A stretch of 64,000 nucleotides of DNA from an uncultured SAR86 cluster bacterium (lineage in GTDB: Bacteria > Pseudomonadota > Gammaproteobacteria > Magnimaribacterales > D2472), in the NCBI GenBank assembly GCA_902605165.1, contig CACLBJ010000001.1, positions 186,001 through 250,000 on the forward strand. The letters are read 5' to 3'. The position numbers and the translations under genes were made by a program. The notes under the pieces were generated by a model. The model searched no databases, was not told the DNA's origin, and saw only the letters and a list, made by a program, of their open reading frames with translations. Below are positions 60,074 to 64,000 of the stretch, one piece after another; within the stretch, counting starts at the first letter, position 1, and the number at the start of each line of letters is the position of its first letter.

Positions 60074-60538
60074 CTATTCCAATAAGGATTCGAAAAACTC
60101 AGGATTTTCCATCAAAGCGCTAGAAATTTTCTGGCCGACCTGCATCGCATCCTCATTAATTGCTGCCATAGTTTTCGTGAGCATTTCGCCCTGTTTGGAA
60201 CTAATTGACTTTCCTTCATCTGTGATCATAAAGTTATACATAGCGATTATTTCTTTTTCTGAATACACTGATTTATATAAACCGGGAATTTTCTTTTCTA
60301 CAGAAGACAAATATTCTTGTATAAAAGGATCTAAGAAGTCATTCATTTCATCGCTTTCTAAGTCCATTCCAAACATCGTTAGCATGGAGTACATAGAATC
60401 CCTCATTGTTTGTTCTTGTTGAGAAATAACTTGTTCTTTTACAATAAAGTTAATCATTTCTTCATAAGAAACCTCATCTGAGATGCTAATTATAGAAAAT
60501 AAACACGTAATAAATGTAAAAAGATATTTTTTTAGCAT
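60074..60538 (-). CDS. Secreted DUF2059-domain protein
   Basis: The 154-residue protein has a signal peptide (MLKKYLFTFITCLFSIISIS) and a helical DUF2059 domain: IPGLYKSVYSEKEIIAMYNFMITDEGKSI (about residues 84-112) followed by KQGEMLTKTMAAINEDAMQVGQKI. The Y-S-E-x-E-x-x-x-x-x-x-F motif is typical. DUF2059 proteins are periplasmic and of unknown role. The 110 bases upstream are AT-rich and carry no clear promoter. Confidence 0.83.
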   Translation of the reverse strand: MLKKYLFTFITCLFSIISISDEVSYEEMINFIVKEQVISQQEQTMRDSMYSMLTMFGMDLESDEMNDFLDPFIQEYLSSVEKKIPGLYKSVYSEKEIIAMYNFMITDEGKSISSKQGEMLTKTMAAINEDAMQVGQKISSALMENPEFFESLLE

Positions 60539-60648
60539 AATAATTTTGATTTTTTAGTATGTTTATAATTAAAACATATTTCTTATTCTACTTATATAGC
60601 TTTTATATGAAATGTTTTATTTTTTTTGACCAACCAAGGAATCTTTCT

Positions 60649-60735
60649 TTATTCAACAGTAACGGAGTAAGTTTGAACGACAATTAACTCTTCGCATTTT
60701 CTGCAATCTTTGAGGTGATTGAAGTTCAGTTTCAT
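60649..60735 (-). CDS. 28-residue CxxC miniprotein
   Basis: The ATG at 60733-60735 lies 3 bases after the stop of the 75-residue gene, with GATGGA as a possible ribosome-binding site. The product begins MKLNFNHLKDCRKCEEL, with a CxxC pair (Cys11, Cys14), and ends in a beta-like stretch (IVVQTYSVTVE). It resembles a tiny zinc-knuckle or redox peptide. The coupling suggests translation, but chance cannot be ruled out. Confidence 0.35.
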   Translation of the reverse strand: MKLNFNHLKDCRKCEELIVVQTYSVTVE

Positions 60736-60738
60736 GAA

Positions 60739-60966
60739 TTATCCATCAATCCCAAAGAAACCATTGCCATCACCATCATCATCGCTTGAATCACCCTCTT
60801 CATCTACTCTATTTTCAATATCCCTATCATCTTGAAAAATGTTGGTTGCAATAATGGTTGTTATTGCCAACATTGGCATGGTGTAAACCATCGCATTGGT
60901 AAATATTGCAATTGCATATGTTGGTACAGCAATTATTAAAACTTTCTTTATTAGATTTTTTTTCAT
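60739..60966 (-). CDS. Hypothetical 75-residue membrane protein with acidic tail
   Basis: The basic head (MKKNLIKKV) is followed by two hydrophobic stretches (about residues 8-27 and 30-43) and a strongly acidic C-terminus (DEEGDSSDDDGDGNGFFGIDG). The Asp-rich part DDDGDGNG may bind divalent metal, such as calcium. No family is recognised. It lies 6 bases after the Mrr-type nuclease gene, so it may be expressed with the nuclease pair. Confidence 0.6.
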   Translation of the reverse strand: MKKNLIKKVLIIAVPTYAIAIFTNAMVYTMPMLAITTIIATNIFQDDRDIENRVDEEGDSSDDDGDGNGFFGIDG

Positions 60967-60972
60967 ACTTTA

Positions 60973-61752
60973 TTATAAATTTTTAATTTCTGAGTGATGT
61001 ATTAATTTTATATTATTTGCTTCAGCGAGTTTTTTTGCGCTATTGGTGTACCCTGAATTTGATATAACTACTCCTATATTTGCTCCATAGTATCCCATTC
61101 CTGCAACCACCTCTTGAACTGCGCTATTACCAACTGGTTTTTGATATTTTTTACACTGTGCAACAAGAACGTCGTCTCCTCTTTTTGCAATAACATCAAC
61201 TCCCTGATCTGATGAACCGGTTGTTGCCTCTGCTTCATCCCAGTTATTTTTTAAAAACTTATTTGCGCAAAAGTGTTCATATTCGTATGGGTCCATTTCG
61301 TCATCAAAACCCTCTGATTTAGAATAATCATTGATAACTTGTTCTATTTTATAAATGGTTTCATCTGGAATTTCAAAGTCGCCTATTTCTCTTGCATATC
61401 TCATAACATCTTCAGATTCAGTATTGTCTAGCAGATGTTCGATAAGTTCTTTTTTGAATCTTGAATAGTTCTTTTTTCCAAAACTGTTAGTAGATACCGT
61501 ACTTCTATATGCAGTTGCTACTAGGGATGTTTCTTCAAACATTAAGTCGTTTAGTTCACCTTCTAATTGTTTAATCGCTCTCTCTTTAACCATACCGTTT
61601 TTAATAAGAAATCTATATGAGAAATAGGTTGTTGCGGGAAATGCTAAAAACCAAAATCCTAAATAATCTTCTGGGAGGAGAAGAGCAAAAACTAGAAGGG
61701 AAATGAGAAAACTAAAGACCAAAGAAAGAATAAATGACAAGAATTTTTTCAT
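60973..61752 (-). CDS. Membrane-anchored Mrr-type restriction endonuclease
   Basis: The 259-residue protein has two N-terminal membrane helices (about residues 5-27 and 31-50), a helical middle, and a C-terminal Mrr_cat PD-(D/E)xK domain (about 155-259): EHFCANKFLKNNWDEAEAT, SSDQGVDVIAKRGDD (Asp186) and VAQCKKYQKPVGN (Gln199, Lys201), VVISNSGYTNSAKKLAE. Mrr enzymes cut modified DNA, though membrane-anchored versions may have other roles. It lies 7 bases after the HsdR_N-type gene. Confidence 0.85.
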   Translation of the reverse strand: MKKFLSFILSLVFSFLISLLVFALLLPEDYLGFWFLAFPATTYFSYRFLIKNGMVKERAIKQLEGELNDLMFEETSLVATAYRSTVSTNSFGKKNYSRFKKELIEHLLDNTESEDVMRYAREIGDFEIPDETIYKIEQVINDYSKSEGFDDEMDPYEYEHFCANKFLKNNWDEAEATTGSSDQGVDVIAKRGDDVLVAQCKKYQKPVGNSAVQEVVAGMGYYGANIGVVISNSGYTNSAKKLAEANNIKLIHHSEIKNL

Positions 61753-61759
61753 AAAAATA

Positions 61760-62785
61760 TTAAACTTGCTTTAATGCTGAATCAACTAGCTTTTTCTTAT
61801 ATTTACTAAGTTCAAATGTTGATACCTTTTCTAGACTGTATGAAACGCCATCAATTACTATTGAGTTAGTTGAAGTAGATAGAGATAGGTTGCAAATCTC
61901 TTTTGATGGCATGTCGTCAACAAGAATTTTAAACTGGCCTTTGTAGTCTCTATAACCAAACCTATCACAATGAATTTTGAGTCTTGGATTCATAACTAAG
62001 ATTGTTTTTATGATTTGGAATGACTTTTGCTCTTCTGCGGTTGTAAAAATACCAGAGGAAGATTGCCTTCCCTCTAAAACTTTAATTTTTTCAATGGCCT
62101 CGTGGAGAGAAACTGAATTTAATAATTTCCTAAGTCTTTTGTTTTTAGATTCTGTTGCTCTTTTTCCTCCCATATTTTGATATATCATTTTTAATAGTTC
62201 ATCACTTGCTGGAAAGAGGGTTTTTGTCAGGGCAATATTAAAATCATTTAAAAAATAGGTTTCTTCAGAAATTTCTAAAATATCCTTCACGTTAAAAAGT
62301 TGTAGATGGAAATTCGCAATATCTTCTAGATCCGATCTTGTGAAGTCTCTCAAATCAAATACAAGAAATGGTTCTTCGCATAATGATTTGCTGTTATTCC
62401 ATTTCACTGTGTAAAACTCATACACAACTCCATTGGTTAAGATACCTATCTTTGATTCTTTATGATGATCAAAATATTTAGATAGTTGTTTAAAGTGAGA
62501 TTTAGTTAGGTTTGAAGTTGCTTTTTTACACTCTATTAGCATTATGGGATTTTTCCTATTAAGGGTAACCACCATATCAACTTTTCTTACACTTCCTTTG
62601 GTATTTCTTAAACTATATTCGTGTGAATAATGATCCATTTTGTTATAGCCCAATAAATTAAAAAATGGTTCTATTAGGTAATCTCTTGTCTTGGACTCAT
62701 TGTCGCTCAGCTTGATTGCTTTTTTATAATCCCATTTATCAAATGATTTTTCTAAAAGACTGCCAATCTGTTTTATTGTTGCCAT
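61760..62785 (-). CDS. Type I restriction HsdR N-terminal domain-like nuclease protein
   Basis: The 341-residue protein has an N-terminal nuclease domain similar to HsdR_N: TRDYLIEPFFNLLGY (about residues 33-47, Glu39), KVDMVVTLNRKNPIMLIECKKA (Asp70, Glu85, Lys87; intact D-ExK) and HFKQLSKYF. The C-terminal half (about 180-341) has no recognised domain; there is no helicase or methylase module. Together with the Mrr-type gene 7 bases downstream it may form a small defence unit. A strong inverted repeat lies 63-83 bases upstream. Confidence 0.82.
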   Translation of the reverse strand: MATIKQIGSLLEKSFDKWDYKKAIKLSDNESKTRDYLIEPFFNLLGYNKMDHYSHEYSLRNTKGSVRKVDMVVTLNRKNPIMLIECKKATSNLTKSHFKQLSKYFDHHKESKIGILTNGVVYEFYTVKWNNSKSLCEEPFLVFDLRDFTRSDLEDIANFHLQLFNVKDILEISEETYFLNDFNIALTKTLFPASDELLKMIYQNMGGKRATESKNKRLRKLLNSVSLHEAIEKIKVLEGRQSSSGIFTTAEEQKSFQIIKTILVMNPRLKIHCDRFGYRDYKGQFKILVDDMPSKEICNLSLSTSTNSIVIDGVSYSLEKVSTFELSKYKKKLVDSALKQV

Positions 62786-62847
62786 AAAAATATTCTGCCA
62801 TAACTCTCTTTAAATGTCCTATGAATACACATAAGAGACCACAACAA

Positions 62848-62868
62848 GTCATAACAACACTTTATGAC
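62848..62868. promoter_or_regulatory. 7-bp inverted repeat upstream of the nuclease pair
   Basis: GTCATAA (62848-62854) and TTATGAC (62862-62868) are perfect arms separated by 7 bases, giving a 14-base repeat centre spacing typical of a dimeric repressor site. It lies in the promoter region of the minus-strand nuclease operon. No regulator gene is in the operon, so the binder is unknown. Confidence 0.4.
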
Positions 62869-62910
62869 TTCCGCTAATGCTAAAAAATAAGTGAAAATTT
62901 TAGGGTAGTT

Positions 62911-62924
62911 TTAACCAGGGTTAA
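62911..62924. repeat. Short perfect palindrome TTAACC-AG-GGTTAA
   Basis: Six-base arms are separated by two bases, 20 bases from the candidate glmS terminator. It may be a regulatory site or a second stem. It has no T-run. Confidence 0.3.
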
Positions 62925-62944
62925 GTTTTAGTGATTTTTGAAAC

Positions 62945-62961
62945 CCCCGCAGAATGCGAGG
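62945..62961 (-). terminator. Stem-loop downstream of glmS
   Basis: On the minus strand CCTCGCA and TGCGGGG pair (one T-G wobble) around a TTC loop, 24 bases after the glmS stop. The stem is the most GC-rich of the area. Only GTTTC follows, so termination may be incomplete. Confidence 0.5.
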
Positions 62962-62984
62962 TTAAAACTGGTTGTCTTCCAAAC

Positions 62985-64000
62985 TTACTCCACCGTGACT
63001 GACTTAGCTAGATTTCTTGGTTGATCTAGGTCTGTTCCCCTCAGGCATGCTACCTCATAGGCAAGTATTTGCAGAGGTATGGTATAGATAATTGGAGCAT
63101 TGTAGTCGCCGCAATCTGGCATATTTATAAATTTCCCCTTCTTTACCTCAATAGTTGAGTTTGCATTTCCAAAAACATACAAGGTCCCGCCTCTTGCTTT
63201 TACCTCTTCAAGATTTGATAAAAGTTTCTCAACTAAACTATCTTCGGGCGCAAGGGCTATAACTGGTATTTCTTCATCAACCAAAGCTAGGGGGCCATGC
63301 TTTAATTCCCCCGCTGGGTATGCTTCAGCATGTATGTACGATATTTCTTTTAATTTTAATGCTCCCTCTTGTGCGATAGAGAAATACATTCCTCTGCCTA
63401 AAAATAATGCATTGTGCTTAGTAGAGATATTTTGTGTTATTTGAGAAATGTTTTCTTTTAAGCTAAAAGCTTGATCAACCAATGCCGGAGTTTCTCTTAG
63501 TTCTTGGGTTGCTTGTTTTCTTTTATCAGCATTTTTATCTTGGCTTTTAGCGATTGATAAGGCGAGCATCATTAAGGCAGCTAATTGAGTGGTAAAAGCT
63601 TTCGTTGATGCAACTCCTATTTCGGGTCCTGCATTGGTGAATATTTTCCAATCAGCCTCTCTTGCCATAGTGCTTGTTGGAACATTACAGATTGTCACAA
63701 TACCAACATACTTTTCGGCTCGAGCATATTCTAAAGCAGCCAATGTATCAGCTGTTTCACCAGATTGAGAGATTGTTACAAACAATGTGTGGTCTTCAAC
63801 AATTGGATTCCTGTATCTGTACTCGCTGGCAAAATCTATATAGCAAGGTACCTCACATATTTCTTCAAACCATTTTCTGGCAGTTTTTGCTGCATGAAGG
63901 CTAGTACCACATGCAACAAACTGGATCCTTTTTACTTTCTTGAATGCATCACTTGATCCCAAACCAAAAATATTATCTAAAACATCATTCTCACCAAGCC
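62985..64000 (-). CDS. glmS: Glucosamine-6-phosphate synthase GlmS, C-terminal part
   Basis: GlmS makes glucosamine-6-phosphate from fructose-6-phosphate and glutamine for peptidoglycan and LPS. The open frame runs off the window end, so only the last 338 codons or so are seen; the glutaminase domain is outside. The isomerase part shows IQFVACGTSLHAAKTARKWF, IDFASEYRYRNP, TISQSGETADTLAAL, NAGPEIGVASTKAFTTQLAAL, AYPAGELKHGPLALVDE and the C-terminal LDQPRNLAKSVTVE. A TTG inside the frame at 63962 is not the start. No glmS ribozyme can be judged from this end. Confidence 0.95.
   Translation of the reverse strand, partial: LGENDVLDNIFGLGSSDAFKKVKRIQFVACGTSLHAAKTARKWFEEICEVPCYIDFASEYRYRNPIVEDHTLFVTISQSGETADTLAALEYARAEKYVGIVTICNVPTSTMAREADWKIFTNAGPEIGVASTKAFTTQLAALMMLALSIAKSQDKNADKRKQATQELRETPALVDQAFSLKENISQITQNISTKHNALFLGRGMYFSIAQEGALKLKEISYIHAEAYPAGELKHGPLALVDEEIPVIALAPEDSLVEKLLSNLEEVKARGGTLYVFGNANSTIEVKKGKFINMPDCGDYNAPIIYTIPLQILAYEVACLRGTDLDQPRNLAKSVTVE

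Noticed and set aside
59990-60090. Open frame in front of the 58-residue gene reading NIVKIAENENLAIDNQLIG
   Set aside because: It has no ATG, GTG or TTG start and only continues out of frame from the DUF2059 gene end, so it was not called as a gene.
60600-60700. A third glutamine aptamer suggested by GAACGACAATTAACTCTTCG
   Set aside because: The P1 partner, CGGAAGTA junction and P3 are all missing; the resemblance is limited to a few bases.

Overview
The window is a gene-dense, AT-rich bacterial chromosome segment. Intergenic gaps are tiny, and many genes overlap by 1-40 bases. Gene content points to a gammaproteobacterium: EF-P, RpoH with its RpoH box, metX-metW, a TtpC-type TonB system, YaaA and YggT. 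The streamlined layout, TonB-dependent receptor, TRAP transporter, DUF5117-type metalloprotease, sulfatase and a tandem glutamine riboswitch (a class known from cyanobacteria and marine metagenomes) suggest a pelagic, SAR86-like marine lineage. The SAR86 assignment is an inference. No tRNA, rRNA, CRISPR array, insertion sequence or prophage was seen.

Layout. 0-1.8 kb: end of a TauE-like permease, then lgt-thyA. 1.8-7.1 kb (minus): a complete TonB energy-transduction operon (DUF3450, TtpC-like ExbB, ExbB, ExbD, TonB, TPR protein). 7.1-9.8 kb: a DUF1295 membrane enzyme and an M2 peptidase lipoprotein. 9.8-16.1 kb (plus): efp-argS-SPOR-yggS-yggT-metX-metW-rdgB, nearly all touching or overlapping. 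16.1-19.4 kb (minus): rpoH-thiS-thiG-trmB, with cysQ upstream. 19.4-30.7 kb: a dienoyl-CoA isomerase-like gene preceded by an unlisted 52-residue gene, yaaA, TRAP QM genes coupled to a PNGase F-like lipoprotein, lipBA, the TRAP binding protein, uvrD, a nitronate monooxygenase-like gene and a MazG-like gene. 30.7-42 kb (mostly minus): two runs of redox and hydrolytic enzymes. 42-48.3 kb: a large zinc metalloprotease, a fatty acid hydroxylase, a phosphoribosyltransferase and a TonB-dependent receptor. 48.6-55 kb: a purine permease, carboxylesterase and small enzymes. 55-61 kb: MerC, HXXEE, sulfatase, lipocalin-like and SnoaL-like genes, then several very small genes. 61-62.8 kb: two nuclease-domain genes. 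62.98 kb to the end: the 3' part of glmS.

The most notable element is a pair of adjacent 46-nt RNA domains on the minus strand at 48348-48445, in the 5' leader of the TonB-dependent receptor. The two copies differ at seven positions: six form three compensatory base-pair changes and one lies in a tetraloop. Their junctions match the glnA (glutamine-I) riboswitch. The receptor is flanked by a divergent purine permease and a downstream purine-type phosphoribosyltransferase, so the locus may be a nitrogen-responsive nucleobase scavenging module. That function is inferred.

Other points of interest are a probable one-base homopolymer frameshift separating the sulfatase from its signal peptide, a PNGase F-like glycoamidase coupled to TRAP permease genes whose binding protein lies across lipBA on the other strand, and small unannotated genes at 19.46, 55.2, 59.7, 59.8 and 60.65 kb.
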